NCBI GenBank assembly: GCA_902493275.1
Contig: CABUOQ010000031.1
Span: 1 to 21,434 of the forward strand
Origin: an uncultured Bacillota bacterium
GTDB taxonomy: Bacteria; Bacillota_I; Bacilli_A; RFN20; CAG-449
Direction: 5' to 3'
Length of the DNA stretch: 21,434 nucleotides
Shown: positions 1 to 9,138 of the stretch, in pieces
Layout of the letters: each line of letters starts with the position of its first letter
Numbering within the stretch: position 1 is the stretch's first letter
Program-made: the position numbers and the translations under genes
Notes under the pieces: generated by a model
Told to the model about the DNA's origin: nothing
Database searches by the model: none
The model's input: only the letters and a program-made list of their open reading frames with translations

Positions 1-6
1 ATTATA

Positions 7-12
7 CTCCTT
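7..12 (-). promoter_or_regulatory. Ribosome binding site of a leftward gene off the left edge
   Basis: CTCCTT on the plus strand reads AAGGAG on the minus strand. It lies at a distance from the window edge that would put a start codon at or just beyond base 1. This is inference only, because the gene itself is not in the window. Confidence 0.35.
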
Positions 13-125
13 ATGAAATATTTAAAAAGAGTCTTTTTACTTCTTATACAAAGTTTTTACCCTTTCTAATTATTTTTTTATTTTATTTTTTTGTTTAGGT
101 ATTAATTGTTGCATTTACTTTTTCA

Positions 126-141
126 TGTAACAAATGTTTCT
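126..141. promoter_or_regulatory. Crp/Fnr (PrfA-like) operator-like box
   Basis: TGTAACAAATGTTTCT matches 14 of 16 positions of the perfect palindrome found at the crp-like gene (14126-14141, read on its minus strand). It keeps the TAACA-NN-TGTT core of the PrfA box. It may be a second target of the regulator encoded at 14150-14731. A TATTTT element at 163-168 has its centre 32 bp to the right, which would fit class II activation of the lipoprotein operon. The box would also sit just downstream of the possible leftward promoter. Confidence 0.35.
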
Positions 142-362
142 AAATTGTAGATATATAAAATTTATTTTATGTAAAAAGTCAATAATATTTTTATTTTAAC
201 ATAATAATTATTGTTTTTTTTAATTTCCGGTGAAATAATATAACAAAATAATTAATTAGCAAACAAAAATTTGATTTTGCCATTACAAATTAAAAATGCT
301 TTGATTCTACTAATTATTATTTTTTTCATATATTTATATTATTCATTAAAGGGGGATGATTA

Positions 363-1529
363 ATGAAGAAATCAAAAGAAAGATCTAAATCTTACTTTTA
401 TTTTATTCCATTTTTACTTCTGGGGCTTGGGTGTAATAATCAACAAGTTAATAGCAGTAATCCAAATAGCAATAGCGACAATCTATCCGTCAGTGAAGAT
501 TCCTCGTCTATAAAGCAAGTATTATGGGATAAAGAAGTAGATGAAGCTCTATATTCCGCAGTTGGTGATTATTATGAAGAGATACCAGTATTCACCGCGG
601 ATGTCTATGATGCTAATACCTTTACCTATCAAGGCATTAATATCGCAGCGGTTTCGTGCTATATAAATGATTATTTATCTTCAGAAAACACTTATTCTAT
701 AGTTTTAAAACTAAGTGGTTTTAGCACTACTCAATATGAAGAAGATAATCACACATACTCAATAGCAAGCAAAAGAGTTTCATCATACGAAGTTTTATGT
801 CTCCAATATGAAGTGCAAGAATCAGCAGTAAGCGGTGGATATCTTTACATTTTGGCATATGTAATTGAAGATCGCTTAATTAATTGGCCAAGTGAGCAAA
901 TCATTGCTGCAATTGGTCAAGACATTCCACATTGTGATGCCGAATACTATCAATTTGCCACACAAGATTATAGTGATTTAACTATCGCAGTTGTTGCTTG
1001 CTATGGACTAGATGATCCATTATCCGCTCTTGCAAATTATTTAGATTTGCTAATAAGTAATTCATACGAATACAAAACACTTGATAGCGCCTATTATTGT
1101 ACTAATGATAACACTGGACTTGAGATTGATTTCTATTACGACACTGATTATGAATACTTATATATCCAAGCATATGTATTACCTGGAGCAAAAGATTGGC
1201 CTTCTAAAGATTTGGAAGACTTATTCCCAGTGTATATTCCAGAATATCATGAATCAGGAGTAAGATATTTTTCTGGATTAGCTCAAGCTGAAAATAAAGC
1301 CTTGATATATGAAATTGATTGTACTAATGCCTCACCATCATCCGAAGAAGAATACAAAGAAACTTTAGAAATGTATGGTTGGGTGCGATGCGAAGAATAT
1401 GATTATGAATCATGGGGGAACATATACATAATTAATCAAGGTTTAGAAAACGAATGTCAAATCCAATTCTATTATGAAATGGACGGCATGACATTAGTTA
1501 TTAGAGTTCTAATTATGAACGTCGAATAG
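363..1529 (+). CDS. Surface lipoprotein with three repeats of a ~110-residue module
   Basis: Not assignable to a named family. The N-terminus is a basic, then hydrophobic signal peptide ending in LGLGC, with Cys24 as the probable lipidated residue; position -3 is Gly, which is atypical for a lipobox. A Ser/Asn-rich linker follows to about residue 50. The rest is three related modules beginning near Trp55, Trp175 and Trp279. Each has a W(P)(S) start, an I-P about 12-19 residues later, and a Y-rich beta stretch ending in patterns like YLYIQAYV. The protein is rich in Tyr, Asp and Glu, so acidic and probably beta-sandwich-like. A strong ribosome binding site (AAAGGGGG, 348-355) fixes the ATG start. 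It shares an operon with the next lipoprotein, 12 bases downstream. Likely exposed on the outer face of the membrane; the ligand is unknown. Confidence 0.85.
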   Translation: MKKSKERSKSYFYFIPFLLLGLGCNNQQVNSSNPNSNSDNLSVSEDSSSIKQVLWDKEVDEALYSAVGDYYEEIPVFTADVYDANTFTYQGINIAAVSCYINDYLSSENTYSIVLKLSGFSTTQYEEDNHTYSIASKRVSSYEVLCLQYEVQESAVSGGYLYILAYVIEDRLINWPSEQIIAAIGQDIPHCDAEYYQFATQDYSDLTIAVVACYGLDDPLSALANYLDLLISNSYEYKTLDSAYYCTNDNTGLEIDFYYDTDYEYLYIQAYVLPGAKDWPSKDLEDLFPVYIPEYHESGVRYFSGLAQAENKALIYEIDCTNASPSSEEEYKETLEMYGWVRCEEYDYESWGNIYIINQGLENECQIQFYYEMDGMTLVIRVLIMNVE

Positions 1530-1541
1530 AAAGGGGAAAAT

Positions 1542-4500
1542 ATGAAATCAAATAAACTAATATTATTAACTTTAGTTGGTTTAATGGGATTATTTGGATG
1601 CAACAACAATCAAACATCAAGTATTTCATCTAGCCAACAAGAAAGTTCACAAACAAGTTCATCATCTGTTTCAAGTGTTATAAGTTCAAATGAATCTAGT
1701 AGTAGTTCCATAACTTCAATTGATAAAAGAAGTAGTCTAGAGAAAGCTTTAGAAAAAGACTATTCAAATATGACAGTTGAAGTCGTCTCTGTTTATGATA
1801 GAGGGGAACAAGAGGAATCATATTACGAATTCTACTATAATGACTACACTATAGTCTATACACCTGAAGTTGCGGAAATGGGATACGATCCTTATACTTA
1901 TTTTCATGATTATAATGGATTAAATTATCAATATTTTGAAGCGGATAGACCTAACGATCCAACTTCAAAAGCCGCATGGATGAATAAAGGTCGTGATGAT
2001 TCAATTAACTATGCACTTGAATATATCTATTTCGATATGGATGTTTTATTAAAGAACATTGATCCAAGCACTGCAGTATATCAAGGTGGTATGTATATTA
2101 TTGCTAGTGAAGATATCGTCAGTAAACTCGATAGCACTGTATTCTATACATTCTTCTTTAATTATATTGAATATGTCGCCTTAATGGTTGGTGATGATGG
2201 ATATCTTTCACAAGTTATCGGATTACAAGAAATTGATAATGATGATGATTTTGTTCAGATTAAATTCAATAGTTTTGGAACAACCGAGCCTGCATGTGAA
2301 TTGCCAGAAAAACCTAGTGAAACAAATATCATGGAATATTGGCAATATAAAGGATGGGATGGACCATATACAGAAAAATACGTCGACTCTATCACTTTAA
2401 CACCTAAAAAAGAACTCGAAAATAATAAGCTTGTAATGGATATTGAAGATGTCGAACAAGCTACATATACTTTCACTCCTGTTGATGCTAATCAAGCAAA
2501 AGATTGGAGATTACATAGCACCAATGAAAACGTTGCTAAAATAAATTTCGATTACGATGATGCCGATGGAAATAAATACGTTAAGATTACCGCGGTAGGA
2601 GCTGGTGATGCAGAAGTTTATATTAAAGCACGCGGCGTTGATGGTATAGACACTGGAGTTGAATCTAATCGTATCAGTGTTCATGTCAATCCTATTAAAG
2701 ATCAAAACTTAGAGGGCATTAAATACGATTTATCTTTCACAGGTATTGATTCTGAAGGTAATCTTGGTGTAACTAATGCTGAAGCAAATACTTTACCAGT
2801 ATCAGCCACTACCACAAAAGCCAGTATTAATTCTGGAAATTCCGATTTATTTGGAAATGCGATGACTTTATTATTAAATCCAAGTGAAAATGGAGTCGGA
2901 CCTGCAAGTGTAACATTTGATTTCAGCGATCAACAAGTATCAAGTATTTCTTTATACTATGGATTATATTGGCCAGCTGATAAATCAAATATGAGTTATA
3001 TTAGATCATTCACTCTTGATACATCAAACGATGGTCAAACATGGACATCAATTGATCTTAAAGATGAAATCTTAAACAATATCTCTGCTGATAATTTCAA
3101 ATTATTAGAAAAAGAATTCGCACCTGCTTCTAAAGTTCGTATTAGTTTAGAAAGCGGCTTTGTTGGAAAAGCATTCCGTTTTGCCTTCAATTCAATCGCA
3201 TTTATGGCAAATTCAAATTGTCACGATCATGTTGATATTGTTGAAGTTCCAGTAGAATCAGTTTCTATTTCAACAACTACAACCACTCTTAAAACTGGAA
3301 AATCAATTACAGTTGGATATGTTATTAATCCTTCAGATGCTACAGATAAAACTTTAACTTGGCATTCAACTAATGAAGAAGTTGCAACATTTACTCAAAA
3401 TGTACTAACTGCGAGCAGCGTTAATACGGGAACAACTCAAATATACGCGGTTGCCGCTAATGGCGTAGAATCTAATAAAATCACTATCACTGTTGAAAGT
3501 ATTCCTCAATTAGATACTCGTTTATTGGGAACATGGTTAGGAGATGACCTTATCACTCGCGCTAAATTTACTTTTACAGAAACTAATGTAACAGTTGAAG
3601 TTAAAACTTCATCAGTCGAAGATACTTTCGTCTTAAATTATGAAGAAAAAGATGGTTCATCATATTACTTTAAAGATAGTAGCAACCATACTTTAAACGC
3701 TTCATATAGATCTGAAACTGAAATATATATTCAAGCAAACTTGGGTGAAGTAAATATCAATAAATACACTGAGAACTATAGTATATATCGCTATATTCCT
3801 GCTACTTCATTAACTTTATCTTGTGAAAAAACAACTTTAAATGTTGGTGATTCAACAACTATTAATATTTCATTTACTCCAAATAACGCAACTGGCGTAG
3901 GAGTAAACGATGAGATTACTTGGCTAGCAGATAACTCAGGCATCGTTGAATTTAATGATACCACCACAGGCGCAACTGGTTTATATATTAGAGCAGTTGC
4001 TGCTGGAACTGTCACTATTACCGCTACAAATGGTGATGGAGTAAGTAATTCAATCACTATTACTATCAAAGAACCTGTGAAAGTTTCTTCTATCACATTA
4101 ACAAGTGAAACCGGAACAAACGAACTTGAAGTTAATGCTACCATGCAATTAACTGCTACTATAACTGGTGAAAATGGTGAAACTCCAGCAAACTCTTCAT
4201 TAACATGGAAATCATCTGATTCTTCAATTGCATCTGTTTCTAAAAACGGACTTGTAACTGGTATATCAGCTAGTGATGATGTGGTCACTATTACTGCTAC
4301 TGCTCAAGATGGCAGCGGAGTTTATGCCACCTTTGAAGTAAAAGTAATCGGTAGCTCAAGTCCAATTCCAAGTGATTTAGCAGGCACATGGACTGGCACA
4401 GACTCAACCATGGGATATGATATCAGTATTACTATTTCTACAGATGGCAGCTTAGAAATGGATATCGGTGGAATTGAGACAATATCATTCACTTTAGTTA

Positions 4501-4670
4501 ATGTCTCTGGTACAAGTTATACATTTAATGATGATCTTGGAAACGTCTTAGAAGTCACTTTTGATCCTCGTTTCCCTGATGAAGCATCATTTAATTTAAA
4601 TGAAGGAGAAATGTCATATGATGAATATATTACAATTACTCCTTATGATGATCCTTATACTAAAAATTAA
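1542..4670 (+). CDS. Large modular lipoprotein with Big_2-type Ig-like domains
   Basis: A 1042-residue surface lipoprotein. The signal peptide ends in the canonical lipobox LFGC (Cys20), followed by a Ser-rich linker to about residue 60. Visible modules: an N-terminal domain of unknown type (63-270); an Ig-like domain (281-383); a jelly-roll or galactose-binding-like domain (392-556, with the SNDGQTW motif at 495-501 typical of F5/8-like folds); Big_2-like domain (568-652); a beta module starting LLGTWLG (658-746); Big_2-like (753-843); Big_2-like with TWKSSDSSIASV (846-936); and a second GTW beta module (943-1034). The two GTW modules look like lipocalin-type small barrels and are related to each other. 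Bacterial Ig-like (Big_2) repeats usually occur in adhesins and surface proteins. The ribosome binding site GAAAGGGG (1529-1536) supports the start; a hairpin terminator follows the stop. Confidence 0.88.
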   Translation: MKSNKLILLTLVGLMGLFGCNNNQTSSISSSQQESSQTSSSSVSSVISSNESSSSSITSIDKRSSLEKALEKDYSNMTVEVVSVYDRGEQEESYYEFYYNDYTIVYTPEVAEMGYDPYTYFHDYNGLNYQYFEADRPNDPTSKAAWMNKGRDDSINYALEYIYFDMDVLLKNIDPSTAVYQGGMYIIASEDIVSKLDSTVFYTFFFNYIEYVALMVGDDGYLSQVIGLQEIDNDDDFVQIKFNSFGTTEPACELPEKPSETNIMEYWQYKGWDGPYTEKYVDSITLTPKKELENNKLVMDIEDVEQATYTFTPVDANQAKDWRLHSTNENVAKINFDYDDADGNKYVKITAVGAGDAEVYIKARGVDGIDTGVESNRISVHVNPIKDQNLEGIKYDLSFTGIDSEGNLGVTNAEANTLPVSATTTKASINSGNSDLFGNAMTLLLNPSENGVGPASVTFDFSDQQVSSISLYYGLYWPADKSNMSYIRSFTLDTSNDGQTWTSIDLKDEILNNISADNFKLLEKEFAPASKVRISLESGFVGKAFRFAFNSIAFMANSNCHDHVDIVEVPVESVSISTTTTTLKTGKSITVGYVINPSDATDKTLTWHSTNEEVATFTQNVLTASSVNTGTTQIYAVAANGVESNKITITVESIPQLDTRLLGTWLGDDLITRAKFTFTETNVTVEVKTSSVEDTFVLNYEEKDGSSYYFKDSSNHTLNASYRSETEIYIQANLGEVNINKYTENYSIYRYIPATSLTLSCEKTTLNVGDSTTINISFTPNNATGVGVNDEITWLADNSGIVEFNDTTTGATGLYIRAVAAGTVTITATNGDGVSNSITITIKEPVKVSSITLTSETGTNELEVNATMQLTATITGENGETPANSSLTWKSSDSSIASVSKNGLVTGISASDDVVTITATAQDGSGVYATFEVKVIGSSSPIPSDLAGTWTGTDSTMGYDISITISTDGSLEMDIGGIETISFTLVNVSGTSYTFNDDLGNVLEVTFDPRFPDEASFNLNEGEMSYDEYITITPYDDPYTKN

Positions 4671-4697
4671 TATTTAAATTAATGATATAAAAATTAC

Positions 4698-4731
4698 AAA
4701 GGAATCTGAAATATATCAGGTTCCTTTTTTT
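4698..4731 (+). terminator. Rho-independent terminator of the lipoprotein operon
   Basis: The stem is AAAGGAATCTGA (4698-4709) paired with TCAGGTTCCTTT (4716-4727), with one G-T wobble and a six-base loop, running into a T tract. It ends the 363-4670 operon. Confidence 0.85.
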
Positions 4732-4783
4732 CATCTTTATTAAGAATTTAAATTGTGATTTAATAATATTGAAAGGATTTAAT

Positions 4784-6220
4784 ATGAAATTCGATAAATT
4801 ACAAGATTATTTAAAATCATATGGGGCAAAGCAAGTTCAAAAGATTCCATTTTTAATAATGCCAACCTTATTATATAAAATTAAAGATAATATTTGGTTT
4901 TCTTTTGATTACGATGAATATGATCATCAAATTGATATTCGTTTAGGAACATTAGTTGAATTTTCTGACGTAATTGAAAGAATTCTTGTCCTAGAACACT
5001 TTGAATGGTATTTAGGCAAGGACGGCGAGTATTTTAATAATCACGATTTAGATGCGAGTATCGAATTAGTAATTTCAAAATTAGCAGAGGTAGTTGATTC
5101 TTTTGATACTTTACAAAAGAATTTCTCACAAGATGCTTTATTAGAACAAGAAAGATTAAAAACATTTATTGTAAGAGATTTATCATCTTTTTCCATTAAA
5201 GAGTTAGAAAATGAATTTAAAAAAGATGAGACAATAAAACAAGAAAAAAAGAAGAATATAAAACAATGGTTGTTTATCATTATATATGTTTTGATTATAT
5301 TTTTTCTAGTAATTGGTATTGATACCATAATCATTAAAACTAATCCTCAAATTGACGCTCAAAAAGTTTCATCTATTTCAATTGTGATTAATTGTTTATT
5401 AATTATTCCGCCTATCGTCGCTAAAGATTTATTTTTTGATTTAATTCATCTTTCGAAAAAGAAAAACCGAGAAGCTGCCAGAAAAAACAAACAACTTGCC
5501 GAAGAAAAATATAAATCATATAGCGATTCACTTAGAGAAAAATATCATATTCCTAGCGATGTTTTAACGCAATACGATTATAACAAAATTAAAAACAATT
5601 CTACTTTAGCAAAAATTAAATGGACCATCTTAGGAATATGTGAAATAGCTTGCTTATGCCTTGTCTTAGGTATTGTATTTTATGGTGACGTCGTCAGTGT
5701 TACAACTACCATATCATTAGTTTGTCTAGGAATAATCTTGGGGATATATGGATTTTGCTTTCTTTGCGAAGCCTATTTTAAAGGTATTATTTATTCTACT
5801 ATCCCAGTATTATGCTATTTATCACCTCTTTTGATCTTATATTATGGCTTTAAGATAGATAATGGGGTGTCTTTAGGCGTGGGCACTATGGTGATTGGCA
5901 GTCTTTTATTTGCCATATTTATCACCATAATTGTATTAACTAAAAAGAAAAAAGAAAAAACATTGACGAAGTATTATCAAAATTCGATATTTAATGGTCC
6001 TGATTTTTATTATGATAATCATTTTTCTTTAGCGCTTTATTTAAATAACGGAAAATACGTAGTTATCACCTCAAATAATAATTGCGAATATGATATATGC
6101 GTCTTTGATGATATCGTGTATGAAAAAATTTTATTAAAATCAGTAATTGTTAATCGAGTTTCTTTAGCTAGTGATGATCAAACAGCAGTTTTAAAAGGAA
6201 TTGAATTACTAAAAAAATAA
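4784..6220 (+). CDS. Six-TM membrane protein of unknown function
   Basis: I do not recognise the family. The 478-residue product has a cytosolic-looking N-terminal domain (1-155, charged, with a helical stretch at 110-158), then TM segments at about 161-183 and 196-214. A strongly basic helical loop follows (222-275, rich in K/R/E, coiled-coil-like), then TM segments at about 279-300, 307-328, 333-354 and 363-385. The C-terminal soluble domain is ~85 residues (390-478), containing ALYLNNGKYVVIT, which resembles a small alpha/beta domain. The start is ATG at 4784, because GAAAGGA (4771-4777) sits 6 bases before it; an in-frame TTG at 4769 overlaps that ribosome binding site and was rejected. 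It stands alone between two hairpins. Confidence 0.8.
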   Translation: MKFDKLQDYLKSYGAKQVQKIPFLIMPTLLYKIKDNIWFSFDYDEYDHQIDIRLGTLVEFSDVIERILVLEHFEWYLGKDGEYFNNHDLDASIELVISKLAEVVDSFDTLQKNFSQDALLEQERLKTFIVRDLSSFSIKELENEFKKDETIKQEKKKNIKQWLFIIIYVLIIFFLVIGIDTIIIKTNPQIDAQKVSSISIVINCLLIIPPIVAKDLFFDLIHLSKKKNREAARKNKQLAEEKYKSYSDSLREKYHIPSDVLTQYDYNKIKNNSTLAKIKWTILGICEIACLCLVLGIVFYGDVVSVTTTISLVCLGIILGIYGFCFLCEAYFKGIIYSTIPVLCYLSPLLILYYGFKIDNGVSLGVGTMVIGSLLFAIFITIIVLTKKKKEKTLTKYYQNSIFNGPDFYYDNHFSLALYLNNGKYVVITSNNNCEYDICVFDDIVYEKILLKSVIVNRVSLASDDQTAVLKGIELLKK

Positions 6221-6224
6221 ATTA

Positions 6225-6251
6225 ATATGTTAAATAATATTTTTAACATAT
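6225..6251. terminator. AT-rich hairpin after the six-TM gene
   Basis: ATATGTTAAA (6225-6234) pairs perfectly with TTTAACATAT (6242-6251) around a 7-base loop. The stem is 10 bp but weak, and the downstream T tract is interrupted, so it is a possible terminator or a regulatory inverted repeat. Confidence 0.4.
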
Positions 6252-6325
6252 CAATTTTAAAATAATTGTCTTTTTTTCAATTTATTATAACGACCTTTAT
6301 TAAATTAATATATAATTAACAAAGT

Positions 6326-8380
6326 ATGAACTGTTTGAGCATTTTCTCTTTAATTCGCCTTTCAAGCGAAAAAATAAATCAAAATGAACTTTTTAACCGC
6401 TATAAAATTTATAAGCAAAAAGAAGCTCTTTTTTCATCTATGAACAATCATCAACAAGATGATAAGTTATTCATCAATTTCATATTAAATGGCTTTGATG
6501 ATGAAACCCAATATCAATATAATGTTGACTTTTTAGACAGTCGAGAAAATGAATTTTCAATTTTACTTTTAATAAAACAATTTAACGATGAAGAAGTAAA
6601 ATCATCAATAACTAATGATAAAATGATTAATTATATATGTTATTGCTTAAAAAATGGAAAGACATTTTCAACAATCTATATTTTTATGTTCCTTTTACGT
6701 TTTTTATCATATAAAAAGAGTAATCAAGAGTTAATCGAAATCCTTAAATACTATTCACAATCGGTCTTTTTCTCAATGATGTCACTATCATTTTTAAAAG
6801 ATGATCCCGAGTATCAAATCTTAAAACATAATTATTACTATAATAATATTACTAACGATATTGATAATAACTTTAATTTTTATTTAAATTATCCCGATGT
6901 TGAAACTCCTTCTATCTATTATAATTTATTAAAATTATCAAACCAAAGTGATTGCTCATCTAAAGCTAGCAAATACTTTAAACCCAAAGGAAAAAAGCAT
7001 AATTTTGATAAAAATATTTTTCATAATCTTCTTGTAAGTCACTTGTGCAATTTGAATATATACGAAAATATTATGCAATTAATCACTGATTTTGATAATT
7101 ATTTTTATAATCTTAGCGATATAAATGAAGAGACAAATTATTTTATAAAAGAATATCGCCATATATTTAAAAACCAATCTGATTTTGCAATCATTTCTTT
7201 TGTTTTAACCTTATTCACTCGTTGCCAAAACATTCACACATTTGAGTTTGCCTTAGGAATATGCAATATTTTTTCGTATAACAAAGAAAACAAAAATTTC
7301 TTTCACATCATCGAGAAATTTACACAATATGATAAATTATTACCATATTGTATTTCGATATTATCCGCGCATCCGCATTTTCAAACTATTGTCTATCGCA
7401 TTATTAAGAAAAGTAATAGCGTCAATAAGGAATACTTATTAAATTATCTTGATTACAAAATAAAGAAAAATTATGAATTATTGAAAAAACTATCATTAAG
7501 CAATGAGCTGGCTTTTATTTTACCATCTAAAATCATGAAACGTATCGATATTATCTCTTTAATTAATAAGCCTGCGATTACTTCTTCAGATTGTCAATTC
7601 ATTAAAAAATTAATTCTAGAATCCTTAACAAATAGTACTTATAAAGATATCTGTAAAGAAATTAATTTATATGAAATCTTAAAAATATTCTACGAAAAGT
7701 TAATTGATACAAAAATAACTGAAGCCCATTTTGAAAGTATGGTTATTTTAACCTTATTAGAAAATGGATATTTTGGCGAAGATTCTAAAAAGATCCAGGA
7801 TTTAATGAGTGAAAAAGTTATATATGAAGATGAAATTTCTTTCATAGATGAATCTATCTCATCATCAAAATATTCTTCTTTGGAGATTTCTTCATTAATG
7901 AGTTATTATAAATATTGTCCACTTAATGAAGTGATAAAGCGTTTTAGAAAAAAACCTAATAAAAATATCGCTTTATTAATATGCATAAAATATTTTGGTG
8001 AAGAGCAAGATATAAACACTTGTTTAGCATATCTTGAAAATAAATTTATATTCAATGAAAAGTTTACCTATCTAGCAAATACTGATAATTTAGATAAAGA
8101 TCAACTTGCAGAAGAATCAATGGAATTATCGATTATTTCAAGCATCCTTATAGAAAGCAAAGAGTATTATCCAAATATTTATTATTATGGCTTGCAATAT
8201 GTAATTCCTTCTATTAGATTATCATTTTATGCTTCTTTAGATAAACTATGTGAGCAAGCCACTATTGATGATCCAAAATTAATTGCTTTAATAGAAGATA
8301 ATTATTCTCACGAAAAAGAAAAAGCCATATTAAAACTAATGGAAAACATATTATTTCTTAATCAGAGCATTGTTAGTTAA
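6326..8380 (+). CDS. Large soluble, helix-rich protein of unknown function
   Basis: I do not recognise this 684-residue protein. It has no signal peptide, no clear TM segment and no catalytic motif that I can name. The sequence is rich in Asn, Lys, Ile, Leu and Tyr, with many short amphipathic helices (for instance repeated hydrophobic patterns through residues 100-300 and 380-560). That would fit an all-helical scaffold or repeat protein, but I see no regular repeat. The first ATG (6326) has no Shine-Dalgarno sequence. A TATAAT at 6311-6316 lies 9 bases before it, so the mRNA may be leaderless or nearly so. The next in-frame ATG (6440) has no better ribosome binding site. The upp promoter starts immediately downstream. 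Confidence 0.72.
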   Translation: MNCLSIFSLIRLSSEKINQNELFNRYKIYKQKEALFSSMNNHQQDDKLFINFILNGFDDETQYQYNVDFLDSRENEFSILLLIKQFNDEEVKSSITNDKMINYICYCLKNGKTFSTIYIFMFLLRFLSYKKSNQELIEILKYYSQSVFFSMMSLSFLKDDPEYQILKHNYYYNNITNDIDNNFNFYLNYPDVETPSIYYNLLKLSNQSDCSSKASKYFKPKGKKHNFDKNIFHNLLVSHLCNLNIYENIMQLITDFDNYFYNLSDINEETNYFIKEYRHIFKNQSDFAIISFVLTLFTRCQNIHTFEFALGICNIFSYNKENKNFFHIIEKFTQYDKLLPYCISILSAHPHFQTIVYRIIKKSNSVNKEYLLNYLDYKIKKNYELLKKLSLSNELAFILPSKIMKRIDIISLINKPAITSSDCQFIKKLILESLTNSTYKDICKEINLYEILKIFYEKLIDTKITEAHFESMVILTLLENGYFGEDSKKIQDLMSEKVIYEDEISFIDESISSSKYSSLEISSLMSYYKYCPLNEVIKRFRKKPNKNIALLICIKYFGEEQDINTCLAYLENKFIFNEKFTYLANTDNLDKDQLAEESMELSIISSILIESKEYYPNIYYYGLQYVIPSIRLSFYASLDKLCEQATIDDPKLIALIEDNYSHEKEKAILKLMENILFLNQSIVS

Positions 8381-8386
8381 AACATT

Positions 8387-8415
8387 TTGAATATTATCTA
8401 AAATAATATTATAAT
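8387..8415 (+). promoter_or_regulatory. Promoter of upp
   Basis: TTGAAT (8387-8392), a 17-bp spacer and TATAAT (8410-8415) fit a sigma-70/SigA promoter. The predicted start, near 8421, leaves a short leader holding AAAAGGAG (8423-8430). An all-AT inverted repeat (8390-8397/8403-8410) lies within it. Confidence 0.6.
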
Positions 8416-8441
8416 TGTTAGGAAAAGGAGAATTTATTAAA

Positions 8442-9068
8442 ATGGTAAAAGTTGTTGACCACCCACTTATTAAAATCAAACTCGCTATAATGCGTGATGA
8501 AAAAACTAAATCAAAAGAATTTAGAGAATCACTCGATGAAATTGCTTCATTAATGTGTTTTGAGGTTTTCAAAGATTTAGGCACTCATCAAATTGAAGAT
8601 ACTTATCGCACCCCAACCGGAATTGAACTTCATAAAGAAAAATTAGATTATAAAATCATTCTTGCTCCAATTTTAAGAGCCGGTATTGGAATGGTTGACG
8701 GCGTAAGAAATATGATTCCAACTGCGAGAATTGGACATATTGGTATGTATCGTGATGAAGAGACTTTAATTCCTCATGAATACTATTTCAAGCTTCCTGT
8801 CGTCGAAAATCCTTTAGTCGTTATTTGTGACCCAATGTTAGCTACTGGTGGATCAGCAATTGCCGCGATTGATGCAGTCAAAAAAAGAGGATATAACAAT
8901 ATCCGTCTCATGTGTCTTGTTGGATGTCCTAAAGGCGTTGAAGCGGTAAGTAAAGCCCATCCTGATGTTAATATTTATATCGCCGCGATCGATGAGAAAC
9001 TAAATGAAAATGGTTATATTATACCAGGACTTGGCGATGCAGGAGATAGAATTTTCGGTACAAAATAA
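8442..9068 (+). CDS. upp: Uracil phosphoribosyltransferase
   Basis: Converts uracil and PRPP to UMP and pyrophosphate (pyrimidine salvage) in the cytoplasm. The product is 208 residues, the usual length of UPRT. Diagnostic motifs are the PRPP-binding loop CDPMLATGGSA (129-139, aspartate 130), the RAGIGM stretch near 79-84 and the uracil-binding C-terminus GLGDAGDRIFGT (196-207). The start is ATG at 8442, preceded by AAAAGGAG (8423-8430); an in-frame TTG at 8415 lies upstream of that site and was rejected. The gene is monocistronic: a promoter lies before it and a strong hairpin follows. No permease (uraA) is next to it. Confidence 0.97.
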   Translation: MVKVVDHPLIKIKLAIMRDEKTKSKEFRESLDEIASLMCFEVFKDLGTHQIEDTYRTPTGIELHKEKLDYKIILAPILRAGIGMVDGVRNMIPTARIGHIGMYRDEETLIPHEYYFKLPVVENPLVVICDPMLATGGSAIAAIDAVKKRGYNNIRLMCLVGCPKGVEAVSKAHPDVNIYIAAIDEKLNENGYIIPGLGDAGDRIFGTK

Positions 9069-9072
9069 TATG

Positions 9073-9103
9073 AACTGATGCTATAAAATGCATCAGTTTT
9101 TTT
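9073..9103 (+). terminator. Rho-independent terminator of upp
   Basis: AACTGATGC (9073-9081) pairs with GCATCAGTT (9090-9098), nine perfect base pairs, followed by a T run to 9103. Confidence 0.9.
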
Positions 9104-9138
9104 ATCGTTTTTAAAAATTATAAAATCATATTTATTTA

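Larger units (their letters stand above)
1..362. other. AT-rich non-coding region, probably divergent intergenic
   Basis: No convincing gene is seen in these 362 bases, which are extremely AT-rich. An AAGGAG ribosome binding site on the minus strand at 7-12 suggests that a leftward gene starts just outside the window. A leftward promoter could be TTGACT (minus strand, 177-182) with a TA-rich -10 element at about 152-159. A Crp/PrfA-like box lies at 126-141. The rightward lipoprotein operon begins at 363 with its ribosome binding site at 348-355. I could not fix a convincing rightward promoter; TATATT at 335-340 is only a weak candidate. Confidence 0.6.

Noticed and set aside
1081..1263. Plus-strand 60-residue frame inside the first lipoprotein
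   Set aside because: Out-of-frame shadow without start signals.
363..1529. Whether the first lipoprotein is a fragment of a larger gene
   Set aside because: Good start, complete three-module structure and normal stop, with the next gene 12 bases later; no sign of truncation.
3791..4288. 165-residue minus-strand frame inside the large lipoprotein
   Set aside because: It lies entirely within the Ig-like coding region, has no ribosome binding site, and its low-complexity Val/Ser/Thr content is what the antisense of beta-rich repeats gives.
8390..8410. AATATTAT/ATAATATT hairpin before upp as a terminator
   Set aside because: Only A-T pairs, no T tract after it, and it overlaps the upp promoter spacer; more likely part of the promoter region.
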